Assembly (NCBI GenBank): GCA_002383425.1
Contig: DFYV01000160.1
Location: 1 to 29,042, forward strand
Length of the DNA: 29,042 nt
Direction of reading: 5' to 3'
DNA from: Bacteroidales bacterium UBA4073
GTDB taxonomy: Bacteria > Bacteroidota > Bacteroidia > Bacteroidales > Tenuifilaceae
The first letter of the stretch is position 1, and each line of letters begins with the position of its first letter. Of this stretch, positions 8,679 through 16,540 are shown piece by piece. The notes under the pieces were generated by a model. The model was not told the origin of the DNA. It did not search any database and worked only from the letters and a program-made list of their open reading frames with translations. The translations under genes and the position numbers were made by a program.

Positions 8679-11600
8679 GTGCTACAAGCATTAAAATTCG
8701 TATTACTACTTTTGGCATCATTCCAGTTTACCTATGCACAGGCACAGGAGCGTGGGCTACTTCTTTCACGCTACTTTTCAGCAAGTACCTATAAAGGTGC
8801 AACGCAAAACTGGGGTGTAGTGCAGGATTATAGAGGTGTTCTGTATTTTGCTAATGGAGCAGGTGTTCTTGAATATGATGGCAAAAACTGGAGATTTATC
8901 GAGGTAGGTGAGGGGGCACCAGTCAGGAGTATTGCAATTGATGGCAACAGTAGAATATATGTTGGAGGTTATGGAGAATTTGGATTTTTAAATCCCGATA
9001 ACACAGGCTTACTAAAGTATGTTTCACTTTCATCGCAACTCGATTCTGCTTATAAAAACTTCAATGAGGTTTGGGATACCCGTGCTATTGCCGATACAAC
9101 CTATTTTCTGACCGACAGTTGTATATTTAGCTGGTCAAAAGGGAAACTTTCATGCTTTCCGCTTGAGGGTAATCGGTGCTACTACCTTTCACATATCATC
9201 GATTCGCAATATGTTGTCCATATAATGGGCGAGGGGTTGTTTTCAATAAGTAATGGAAATTTTCGTCTAATCAGGGGTAGCAGCCAACTTTCAAAGCTTA
9301 AAATTCACTCGTTAATTCAATTTAACGGAAAGTATCTTGTTGGCACCAGGGATAGTGGACTATTTGCTGTTGATTTCGTAAACGGGGCGTTTAAAAATTT
9401 CATGTCGATTTCTGACTTGTCAGCTGACGCCAAAGCGATTAATAGCTACTTCACCCGCAATTTATTTTACCATGGAATTTCAGTTAACGATTCGCTGCTT
9501 GTGCTATCATCAATTTTGGGCGATATAATTGTGGTTGATAAAAATTTCAGGGTGGTTGATGTTATTGACCAAAACTCGCTGGGAGTAAGGAGTACCGCAA
9601 ACTTTTTGTTTTATCAATCTACTGGAGTACTCTGGTTAGCCCTTAATAATGGTATAGCAAGCGTGGAGTTAACGTCACCATTTCGTTATTGGAATGAGTC
9701 GCTCGGAGTGGATGGGGTACTTTCCGACGTGGCCCGGATAGATAGCTATTTTTACGTTGCCACCGGTAGCGGCATTTTTTCCATTGAAAAGCGGATGGCT
9801 GAAACCTTTAAACCCGACAGGTTTAAAAGGTTGGAAGGGCGCTACGAACAGGCCTGGCAGTTCCTTTACTTCCAAAATCCATCCGATACGGCTTGGCTTA
9901 AACCCCTCTGGTATGGAAGTAATAAAAATACGCATTTGCTGGTTGCAGCAAGGACTGGCGTTTTTGAAATCAGTAAAAGGAGCACCTCAAAAATCACCAA
10001 AGTTGACTTCCCTTATGCCTTGCATCAGGGGCGTTTAAATCGTTCGTATCTGTTTGTTGGGCATGAGAACGGTGTATCCCGGTTAAGGTATAGTAATGGT
10101 AAATGGAACGATGAAACCTTACTTTGCAAAACCCAGCACAAGGTTGTAAGCATGGGTGAGGATAATGAGGGAAATATATGGTTTTCAGAAAGTATTGAAG
10201 GTGTTGGTCGTATTGCAAACGCCCAGTCCAATGCAGGACCTATTGAGATTACAAGGTTCGATTCAACTCATGGCTTACCCAACATGTCGCATGTTAGAAT
10301 CATGGATGGGTACGATTCTTTACTTTTCATTGCCAATGGAAATTTCTGGGTGTACAACGAAAATGCAAATAAGTTTAACCCTTTCGATATCAAAGCCCTT
10401 AACATTCCTGCTGGGTTAAAAGGTAACAGCGACACATTGTTTTGGAAACGGATTAGTAGTCACCTCTTAACCGATGAGTATGTTACGCATCTAAACGATT
10501 CAATTTCATGGGTTTCGACCGATAAGGGGATATTTCAGGTCCGACCCGTAAAGGGGTATGATTACTTCACCCTACCTGCTCCTGTTATCAGCAGGGTTGT
10601 TAATTATGATTCAACGCTTTTCAACGGAGTTAATTTTAGCCGTTTTCTTGCCGATACAGTAAATGGTATTGTTCTGCCACAGATATTATCCGATTATAAA
10701 ATCGATTTAGGTGTGGTTTTGCCATATACACGAAACTCATTAGTTTTTTCTTTCGCCTGGCCATATTTTGTATCGGATCAGCCCGATTTGTTTAGCTATC
10801 AGCTTGTGGGTTACGATAAAGGCTGGTCCGAGTGGTCAACCGATACCCGGAAGGAATATACAAACCTACACGAAGGAAAGTATATATTTAAGGTGAAAGC
10901 TAAAAGTATTTTTGGTATCGAGAGCCCAATTGCCGAGTTTAAATTCGAGGTTAAATCGCCTTGGTACAGAACGGTGTATGCCTATATTGGCTATACATTG
11001 TTAGGTATTTTGCTGATATATCTTATAGTAATTCTATGGCACCATAATCTCATACAGGAACGCGATAAACTTGAGCGCTTGGTTAAAAAGCGTACCCAGG
11101 AAATTCTTCTACAAAAGGAGGAGCTTCAGGTACAGGCCGAGCACCTGAGAGAGACCTACGAATGGATATCGGAAAAAAACGCCATGCTCGAAAAACAAAA
11201 AAACGAAATTGAACAGCAAAAGAAAAAACTTGAAGAGATTAATGCCACTAAGAATAAATTTTTTAGAATAATAGCACATGACCTTCGAAATCCTATTAGC
11301 ACTCTTGTTAATTCAACCGCTTTCCTTTTAACCGATATGGAAGTACTGAGCCCGGAGAAAACCAAAAAGTTTATGGGTGAACTCAACCGTTTAGCTTTAA
11401 CCACTTACGGATTGCTTGAGAATTTGCTCGACTGGTCGTCGAACGAAATGGGCGATATACAAAATAAACCCACAAGGGTTACACTTTTGCACCTGATTAA
11501 CCAAAATATCGAATTAGTTCAAAATCGCCTTAATGCAAAAGGAATAAGTATGACAGTTGATATTCCTCAAAACATTGAACTGTATGTTGATGAGAATATG

Positions 11601-11930
11601 CTGAGTACCGTTTTAAGAAATTTGATTAGTAATGCGGTGAAGTTTACAAAATCAGGAGGCCAAATCATGGTTAGCACTTCAAAAGATGATGCAAAATGTA
11701 CTATACTCGTGAAAGATAATGGCATAGGTATTCCTGAGCAAAATATTGAAAAACTCTTTCGCATTGATAAGAGCGTTGTTACACCCGGAACCCAAAACGA
11801 AAAGGGCTCAGGGATAGGATTAATACTTTGCAAGGAGTTTGTAGAAAAGATGGGTGGAACCATTTCGGTTAGTAGCAGGCAAGGTGTTGGAACAACATTT
11901 ATCATCGAATTCCCTGTTGAAGAAATTTAA
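8679..11930 (+). CDS. Two-component propeller sensor histidine kinase
   Basis: The 1083-residue inner-membrane sensor begins with a GTG codon that gives a signal peptide (LKFVLLLLASFQFTYAQA). Its periplasmic part is a two-component-regulator propeller (about 35-680) and a Y_Y_Y domain (about 687-762, ending YIFKVKAKS). One transmembrane helix (about 767-790) leads to a long coiled coil (about 795-855), then HisKA with HDLRNP (His867) and HATPase_c with N box LRNLISNAVKFT, G1 DNGIGIP and G2 GSGIGL. Unlike the classical hybrid two-component systems of Bacteroides there is no receiver or AraC domain. The protein stops after the ATPase domain, and the adjacent LytTR regulator six bases upstream is the obvious partner. 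The ligand is unknown; no sugar-utilisation genes are nearby. Confidence 0.92.
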   Translation: MLQALKFVLLLLASFQFTYAQAQERGLLLSRYFSASTYKGATQNWGVVQDYRGVLYFANGAGVLEYDGKNWRFIEVGEGAPVRSIAIDGNSRIYVGGYGEFGFLNPDNTGLLKYVSLSSQLDSAYKNFNEVWDTRAIADTTYFLTDSCIFSWSKGKLSCFPLEGNRCYYLSHIIDSQYVVHIMGEGLFSISNGNFRLIRGSSQLSKLKIHSLIQFNGKYLVGTRDSGLFAVDFVNGAFKNFMSISDLSADAKAINSYFTRNLFYHGISVNDSLLVLSSILGDIIVVDKNFRVVDVIDQNSLGVRSTANFLFYQSTGVLWLALNNGIASVELTSPFRYWNESLGVDGVLSDVARIDSYFYVATGSGIFSIEKRMAETFKPDRFKRLEGRYEQAWQFLYFQNPSDTAWLKPLWYGSNKNTHLLVAARTGVFEISKRSTSKITKVDFPYALHQGRLNRSYLFVGHENGVSRLRYSNGKWNDETLLCKTQHKVVSMGEDNEGNIWFSESIEGVGRIANAQSNAGPIEITRFDSTHGLPNMSHVRIMDGYDSLLFIANGNFWVYNENANKFNPFDIKALNIPAGLKGNSDTLFWKRISSHLLTDEYVTHLNDSISWVSTDKGIFQVRPVKGYDYFTLPAPVISRVVNYDSTLFNGVNFSRFLADTVNGIVLPQILSDYKIDLGVVLPYTRNSLVFSFAWPYFVSDQPDLFSYQLVGYDKGWSEWSTDTRKEYTNLHEGKYIFKVKAKSIFGIESPIAEFKFEVKSPWYRTVYAYIGYTLLGILLIYLIVILWHHNLIQERDKLERLVKKRTQEILLQKEELQVQAEHLRETYEWISEKNAMLEKQKNEIEQQKKKLEEINATKNKFFRIIAHDLRNPISTLVNSTAFLLTDMEVLSPEKTKKFMGELNRLALTTYGLLENLLDWSSNEMGDIQNKPTRVTLLHLINQNIELVQNRLNAKGISMTVDIPQNIELYVDENMLSTVLRNLISNAVKFTKSGGQIMVSTSKDDAKCTILVKDNGIGIPEQNIEKLFRIDKSVVTPGTQNEKGSGIGLILCKEFVEKMGGTISVSSRQGVGTTFIIEFPVEEI

Positions 11931-12211
11931 TTATCTTTGAGTTCAGTGTAAAAAGGTACAAAGTTTAAAGCTTGCCCTGAGTGAAAACGAAGGGTTTAAT
12001 GTTATATTGTTGAATACCAGATAAATATAATAAATTTGTGTTTTTAGTTAAAATACATATTATCAATAAATTACACTTTTAACTTTATGAACTTTACAAA
12101 CTTTATGAACTTTATAGACTGGACTCATCTTTGGTTTAAAGTTCTTTGTTAATTTGTTAAACCTTTAACCTATGCAGGAATCAAAACTTTAAAACTATAA
12201 ATAACGCCAGT
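11931..12211. other. Intergenic region with nonamer array
   Basis: This 281-base AT-rich gap between the sensor kinase and the C1 peptidase holds the second nonamer array (12080-12128). It is otherwise without a recognisable gene. I see no hairpin with a T-tract after the kinase. The promoter of the C1 peptidase should lie in the last 80 bases, but no exact TAnnTTTG box is present. Confidence 0.5.
12080..12128 (+). repeat. Second nonamer array with the same tail
   Basis: Four units (taactttat, gaactttac, aaactttat, gaactttat) are followed by agactggactcat. The tail differs from that of the array at 5596 by one base. Like that array, it lies upstream of a rightward gene for a secreted peptidase, here the C1 peptidase, whose ATG is 84 bases further on. 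Confidence 0.9.
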
Positions 12212-13417
12212 ATGAAGCGGATAAAATTCTATTTAACACTTATGCTTTTACTTAACCTAAGCGTAGGTGCTGTGTTTGCACAGGAGTTTAAGGATGAGGT
12301 TAAGGAGCCCTACACCTTTACCGATTTAAAAGTTATTCCATCAACCTCTGTTAAGAATCAGAATAGGTCAAGTACCTGCTGGAGTTTCTCAGGGATGGCT
12401 TTTCTGGAATCGGAATTGCTTCGAATGGGAAAACCCTCAGTTGACCTTTCGCCTATGTTTGTGGTGCGAAATATTTATACCATGAAAGCCGATAGGTACG
12501 TTAGGTTTAATGGCACCAACAACTTTGGCCCCGGGGGTTCGTTCTTCGATGTGCTTGAGGCTATTAAACGGTTTGGAATTGTTCCCATGGACGTTTATCA
12601 GGGCTTAAATTACGGCGAGGAGTCCCACGTTCATGGCGAAGTTGATGCGGTTACCAAAGCTTTTCTCGATGCTCTTATTAAGAATCCCAACCGTAAACTT
12701 TCCACTGCATGGGAAAATGCTTTCAACGGCATTTTAGATGCCTACTTTGGTCAAGCCCCACAAAATTTCACCTATAACGGGAAATCCTTTACACCGGAAA
12801 CATTTGCCAAGTATCTGGAGATAAATCCCGATGACTACGTGGTAATTACCTCATTCAATCATCACCCATTTTACCAAAAGTTTGTGCTGGAACTTCCTGA
12901 CAACTGGATTCATGGCGAAGCCTATAATGTAACTTTAGCCGATTTCGATAGGATTATTGAGTATGCCATTGATAATGGCTTTCCAGTAGCCTGGGCAAGC
13001 GATGTTAGCGACAAAGGCTTTAGCTGGAGCAAAGGGGTAGCCATTGTCCCCGATTTTGATGATATGGAAAATGCAGGCTCCGATAAGGATCGTTGGACAC
13101 TGCTCTCAAATAAGGAAAAGGAGAAAACACTGTACTCGTTCGAAAAGCCTGTCAAAGAAATGGTTATTACTCAGGATATAAGGCAAATCGCTTTTGATAG
13201 CTATCAAACTACCGATGACCATGGTATGGTTCTGGTTGGAAAGGCAACAGATCAGCTCGGAAATACTTTCTATAAAGTCAAAAACAGCTGGGGTGCCGAT
13301 GGAAAATACCAAGGGTACTTTTATGCCTCTAAAGCTTTTGTCCTATACAAGTCAACCAATATTATGGTTAATAAGAAGGCCATCCCCGCCGATTTATTAA
13401 AAAAATTAGATTTTTAA
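12212..13417 (+). CDS. Secreted C1 family cysteine peptidase (PepC/bleomycin-hydrolase-like)
   Basis: The 401-residue papain-fold peptidase has a signal peptide (IKFYLTLMLLLNLSVGAVFA, about 1-23). The active site is intact: Gln50 and Cys56 in VKNQNRSSTCWSFSG, His337 in DDHGMVLVG and Asn358 in KNSWG. The large region between Cys and His matches the C1B (aminopeptidase C/bleomycin hydrolase) layout rather than short papains. Cytoplasmic PepC has no signal peptide, so this is the exported Bacteroidota form. Its C-terminus ends in AIPADLLKKLDF, without a secretion tail such as a Por sorting domain. A rho-independent terminator follows within 20 bases. It likely contributes to peptide breakdown with the S46 enzyme upstream. 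Confidence 0.9.
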   Translation: MKRIKFYLTLMLLLNLSVGAVFAQEFKDEVKEPYTFTDLKVIPSTSVKNQNRSSTCWSFSGMAFLESELLRMGKPSVDLSPMFVVRNIYTMKADRYVRFNGTNNFGPGGSFFDVLEAIKRFGIVPMDVYQGLNYGEESHVHGEVDAVTKAFLDALIKNPNRKLSTAWENAFNGILDAYFGQAPQNFTYNGKSFTPETFAKYLEINPDDYVVITSFNHHPFYQKFVLELPDNWIHGEAYNVTLADFDRIIEYAIDNGFPVAWASDVSDKGFSWSKGVAIVPDFDDMENAGSDKDRWTLLSNKEKEKTLYSFEKPVKEMVITQDIRQIAFDSYQTTDDHGMVLVGKATDQLGNTFYKVKNSWGADGKYQGYFYASKAFVLYKSTNIMVNKKAIPADLLKKLDF

Positions 13418-13435
13418 ACTCAAACTAAACATTTT

Positions 13436-13473
13436 AATCCGCCTATTCGTTTAATATTTAGGCGGATTTTTTT
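13436..13473 (+). terminator. Rho-independent terminator after C1 peptidase
   Basis: A perfect 10-base-pair stem, aatccgccta (13436-13445) with taggcggatt (13459-13468), has a 13-base loop and runs directly into seven T residues (13467-13473). It lies 19 bases after the C1 peptidase stop codon. This is the only textbook terminator I see in the window. Confidence 0.9.
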
Positions 13474-13524
13474 ATTTGTATTGTATAATATTTTTAAATT
13501 TACATGCTTTTAAAGACTTACGCC

Positions 13525-13896
13525 ATGACAAATCTATACATAAAAGGAACAAGCAAAACCCCCGAAATCGATTTTAAACCTGGTATTTTACAAATTGCTG
13601 GGCGGTCAATAGCTGAGGATGCAGTTGCTTTTTACCAACCTGTAATCAAGTGGCTTGAGGATTACCTTAAAAAACCAGAGTCGTTAACCAGGCTTAATCT
13701 TAAAATGGAGTATATCAATAGCGGTTCAAACCGCTTCATTTTCGCCATAATGAGAATGCTCGATGAAGCTTATTCCCAGGGGTATAATATGGTAATCAAC
13801 TGGTACTACGAGGAGGATGACGATACCATCAAAAATTTAGGGCGCGACTTTCAGACCTTGGTGAAAGCACCATTTAAAATGGTCGAAATTATTTAG
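13525..13896 (+). CDS. SiaC-like regulatory phosphoprotein (DUF1987)
   Basis: The 123-residue protein matches the DUF1987/SiaC family from end to end: NLYIKGTSKTPEIDF, LQIAGRSIAEDAVAFYQP, LNLKMEYINSGSNRF and the acidic stretch WYYEEDDD. In Pseudomonas aeruginosa SiaC is phosphorylated on a Thr by SiaB, dephosphorylated by the PP2C phosphatase SiaA, and in the unmodified form binds the cyclase SiaD. The equivalent position in the usual YFNTSSS motif is Ser66 here (YINSGSN). I chose the ATG at 13525 because the family begins at MxNLYI; the ATG at 13504 adds seven residues. A SpoIIE/PP2C phosphatase lies at 16541-18862. No SiaB kinase or cyclase is in the window. Confidence 0.82.
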   Translation: MTNLYIKGTSKTPEIDFKPGILQIAGRSIAEDAVAFYQPVIKWLEDYLKKPESLTRLNLKMEYINSGSNRFIFAIMRMLDEAYSQGYNMVINWYYEEDDDTIKNLGRDFQTLVKAPFKMVEII

Positions 13897-13912
13897 ACAT
13901 ACGCTACGCCAA

Positions 13913-13951
13913 CCTAACGAGGTAAGTTTTCCGAAAGTAATCTACCTTAGG
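13913..13951. other. Bulged hairpin after the SiaC-like gene
   Basis: Arms ccta-a-(cg)-aggta at 13913-13924 and tacct-t-tagg at 13943-13951 form a stem of about nine or ten pairs with a two-base bulge, 16 bases after the stop codon. No T-tract follows, so it is not a standard terminator. Confidence 0.35.
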
Positions 13952-14051
13952 CGAGACAACCAAGAATTACTTTGAAGAATATAAGTAATCCCTAATGTTC
14001 TGAAAATTAAAATTTAAAGGAGATTTTGCGATATAATATGAGAGCGTTAAT

Positions 14052-14096
14052 AAGTGAACGCAATGGATTCTCGAAGAAAGTTCATTACGTTCACTT
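14052..14096 (-). other. Long hairpin just after the pepD stop codon
   Basis: Arms aagtgaacgcaatg (14052-14065) and cattacgttcactt (14083-14096) are 14 bases with one mismatch. Read on the minus strand the mismatch becomes a G-U pair, so the structure is complete only in the pepD transcript. It starts about five bases after the pepD stop codon. No long U-tract follows. It may be a 3'-end stabiliser or a weak terminator. Confidence 0.5.
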
Positions 14097-14101
14097 TAGC
14101 A

Positions 14102-15586
14102 TTAGTTTTCAGGAATATTTTTAAGCACATCGAGTAGTAACTCCCAAAATTTTAGGGTCGAAGGGATGTTAAGCCTTTCGTCGGGTGAGTGGGCTCCTTT
14201 TATGGTGGGACCAAACGATATCATGTCGAGGTAAGGGTATTTTTTTAGGAACAGTCCGCATTCCAACCCTGCATGAATAGCCCTTACCACAGGTTCTGCC
14301 TTGAATAACCTGATATATGATGCCTTTGTAATTTCCAGAATTTGTGAATTGGTATTGGGTGCCCAGCCCGGATAGCCATCGGAGTGCTGAATGTTTGCGT
14401 TTGCAAGCCGGAAAACACTCTCCACCATATTCGAAATGTCGATTTTTGCCGATTCAACTGCACTTCGCTGGCTTGTAGTTACCAGAATTTGGTTATCCTG
14501 TATGAATTTTACCGAAGCCAGGTTGGTTGATGTTTCAACAAGACCCTTCAGCTGGCGGCTCATGGCTATAACGCCGTGTGGACATGCATACAAGGAGTTT
14601 AGAAGGTCAAAATGGGTTGGTTCATCAATTACAAATTCAGGAAGGACAACATCGTCAAGGGTGATTTCTAGGGTTGGTTCTGCATCGCGCCATTCGTTAT
14701 AGATTTCAGCTCGAATATTTTCAAAGGTAAGTGTAAGTTTTCCCTTGTCGTCCTTGTGAATGGTAAATATGGCGGTAGCTTCACGGGGAATAGCGTTGCG
14801 GAGATTGCCACCATCGAGGCTGGCTAACCTAAGGTCGAATAGCTGTGTTCCCTTCCACAGGAATCGGTTAATAAGCTTAATGGAGTTGGCACGGTGTTTG
14901 TCGATATCATCACCCGAATGTCCGCCAAGCAATCCCTTAACGGTAAGTTTCATGGCCACTGAATCGCTGGGGACTTTTTCTGGTTCGTAGGCAAACGTTG
15001 CAATTGTATCGATTCCGCCAGCACAGCCAATAAAAAGTTCACCTTCATCTTCAGAATCGAGGTTTATTAAAATTTTTGAGCTGAAGAAACCACTTTTCAT
15101 TTCTGAGGCGCCTGTTAAACCGGTTTCTTCATCAACGGTAAACACACACTCAAGGGGTCCGTGTTCAATATCATTTGAAGACAGAATGGCAAGTTGCGCC
15201 GCAATGCCTATGCCGTCGTCGGCCCCAAGGGTTGTACCTTTGGCTTTTAACCATTCCCCTTCAACGTATGTTTGTATGGGGTCGGAGTTGAAATCGTGCA
15301 CTACATCACTATTCTTTTCACAAACCATATCCAGATGGCATTGTAAAACAACCGATTGCTTATTCTCATTTCCCTTTGTGGCAGGTTTCCTGATTACCAA
15401 ATTCCCAGCATCATCCTTTTGATAGTCAAGGTTATGCTTGTGGGCAAATTCTTCGATGTATGCAATGATTCTTCCCTCTTTCTTTGATGGACGAGGAATT
15501 TTACAAATTTCCTCGAAGTATCGAAAAACGGATTCCGGTTTTAGATGGTACTCTCTCATTGGTAAATTATTTTTCGCCATAAACAT
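14102..15586 (-). CDS. pepD: Aminoacyl-histidine dipeptidase (M20 family, PepD)
   Basis: The 494-residue cytoplasmic metallo-dipeptidase splits Xaa-His and other dipeptides. Zinc ligands and catalytic residues are visible: CHLDMV (His84, Asp86), LGADDGIGIAA (Asp123), VDEETGLTG (general base Glu153 and ligand Glu154), LDSEDEGELFIGCAGG, and the C-terminal His in TIKGAHSPDERLNI. Between them lies the lid/dimerisation domain, including GLLGGHSGDDIDKHRANSI. Length is usual for PepD (about 485). Three in-frame ATGs (15586, 15580, 15559) are possible, and family similarity begins near the third (REYHLKPESVF). It is divergent from cysQ across 119 bases and would complete digestion of dipeptides made by the exported peptidases. 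Confidence 0.93.
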   Translation of the reverse strand: MFMAKNNLPMREYHLKPESVFRYFEEICKIPRPSKKEGRIIAYIEEFAHKHNLDYQKDDAGNLVIRKPATKGNENKQSVVLQCHLDMVCEKNSDVVHDFNSDPIQTYVEGEWLKAKGTTLGADDGIGIAAQLAILSSNDIEHGPLECVFTVDEETGLTGASEMKSGFFSSKILINLDSEDEGELFIGCAGGIDTIATFAYEPEKVPSDSVAMKLTVKGLLGGHSGDDIDKHRANSIKLINRFLWKGTQLFDLRLASLDGGNLRNAIPREATAIFTIHKDDKGKLTLTFENIRAEIYNEWRDAEPTLEITLDDVVLPEFVIDEPTHFDLLNSLYACPHGVIAMSRQLKGLVETSTNLASVKFIQDNQILVTTSQRSAVESAKIDISNMVESVFRLANANIQHSDGYPGWAPNTNSQILEITKASYIRLFKAEPVVRAIHAGLECGLFLKKYPYLDMISFGPTIKGAHSPDERLNIPSTLKFWELLLDVLKNIPEN

Positions 15587-15676
15587 AATATTTTTTCAAA
15601 TATGATGTTTTACCAAAAATGGTTTAAAGTATATCAGGATGATTTCATCGCCTTTTTTTTTTATGTTTAATTGGAT

Positions 15677-15684
15677 TAACTTTG
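15677..15684 (+). promoter_or_regulatory. Bacteroidota-type -7 box for cysQ
   Basis: TAACTTTG is an exact match to the Bacteroidota -7 consensus TAnnTTTG. It lies 21 bases before the cysQ ATG. About 19 bases upstream is a run of eight or more T (15653-15661) in place of the -33 TTTG. The short leader and a gaggg directly before the ATG fit a promoter for cysQ. Confidence 0.5.
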
Positions 15685-15705
15685 CAATCAAAATTCTTGT
15701 GAGGG

Positions 15706-16539
15706 ATGATAGAAACACCAGAACTTCATAACCTGCTACTAACCGCTATTGGCGCTGCGGTGAGAGCAGGTTACAAAATAATGGAAGTGTACAATTCCGA
15801 TGATTTTCAGGTCAATCTCAAATCCGACCGTACTCCTTTAACCCTTGCCGATAGGCTTGCCCATGAGGAAATTAAGAATTCCCTTACAAAAACCTTTATC
15901 CCTGTACTCAGCGAGGAGGGTCGAAGTATAGTGTACGAGGAGCGAAAGGGGTGGGACTACTTTTGGGTAGTGGACCCGCTTGATGGGACTAAAGAGTTCA
16001 TAAAACGCAATGGTGAATTTACCGTAAATATTGCACTTGTTTTGGAGCAGTATCCCATTGCGGGAGTTATTTATGTGCCTGTTACAGGTAAATTATACTA
16101 CTCTCTTAAATCGGAAGGGGCCTTTATGGTTGAGTCGGTTATGGCTACGCCTCAATTTGAAATATCTTTTAAAGAATTACAGTCCCATTCCCAAAAATTA
16201 CCCTTGCCAATTGGTCGCGAAAGTATTGTTGTTGTTGAAAGCCGTTCACATAGTTCACCCGAAACCATAAACTACATCAACAGTTTACTGGAGGAATTTA
16301 AGCAAATAGAATTACTCCCTGTTGGTTCTTCGTTAAAAATGTGTATGATAGCCGAGGGCAAAGCCGATTTATATCCCCGTTTATCACTCTCCAGTGAGTG
16401 GGATACTGCTGCGGGACAGGCAATTATTGAAGGGGCTGGTTTTAAGGTTATTACCTACGAAACCAGAGAGAGGCTATCGTATAACAAGGAGGACCTGGTT
16501 AATCCATGGTTTATTGTTACAAATGGCAGGGTTAAGTAA
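15706..16539 (+). CDS. cysQ: 3'(2'),5'-bisphosphate nucleotidase CysQ
   Basis: The 277-residue inositol-monophosphatase-fold enzyme removes the 3'-phosphate from PAP, the by-product of sulfate assimilation and of phosphopantetheine transfer. Metal-site motifs are intact: PVLSEEG (catalytic Glu), VVDPLDGTKEF (DPxDGT), and EWDTAAGQAI near the C-terminus. The segment LLPVGSSLKMCMIAEGKADLYPR is typical for CysQ and separates it from plain inositol monophosphatases. In many Bacteroidota cysQ sits beside cysD/cysN; here it stands alone, between the divergent pepD and a convergent SpoIIE phosphatase whose stop codon is one base away. Confidence 0.92.
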   Translation: MIETPELHNLLLTAIGAAVRAGYKIMEVYNSDDFQVNLKSDRTPLTLADRLAHEEIKNSLTKTFIPVLSEEGRSIVYEERKGWDYFWVVDPLDGTKEFIKRNGEFTVNIALVLEQYPIAGVIYVPVTGKLYYSLKSEGAFMVESVMATPQFEISFKELQSHSQKLPLPIGRESIVVVESRSHSSPETINYINSLLEEFKQIELLPVGSSLKMCMIAEGKADLYPRLSLSSEWDTAAGQAIIEGAGFKVITYETRERLSYNKEDLVNPWFIVTNGRVK

Positions 16540-16540
16540 C

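Noticed and set aside
13475..13502. Promoter for the SiaC-like gene (tttg at 13475 and taaattta at 13495)
   Set aside because: The -7 match is 7 of 8 and the spacing of 16 bases is shorter than the usual 19-21. It would fit the start at 13525 but is not strong enough to list.
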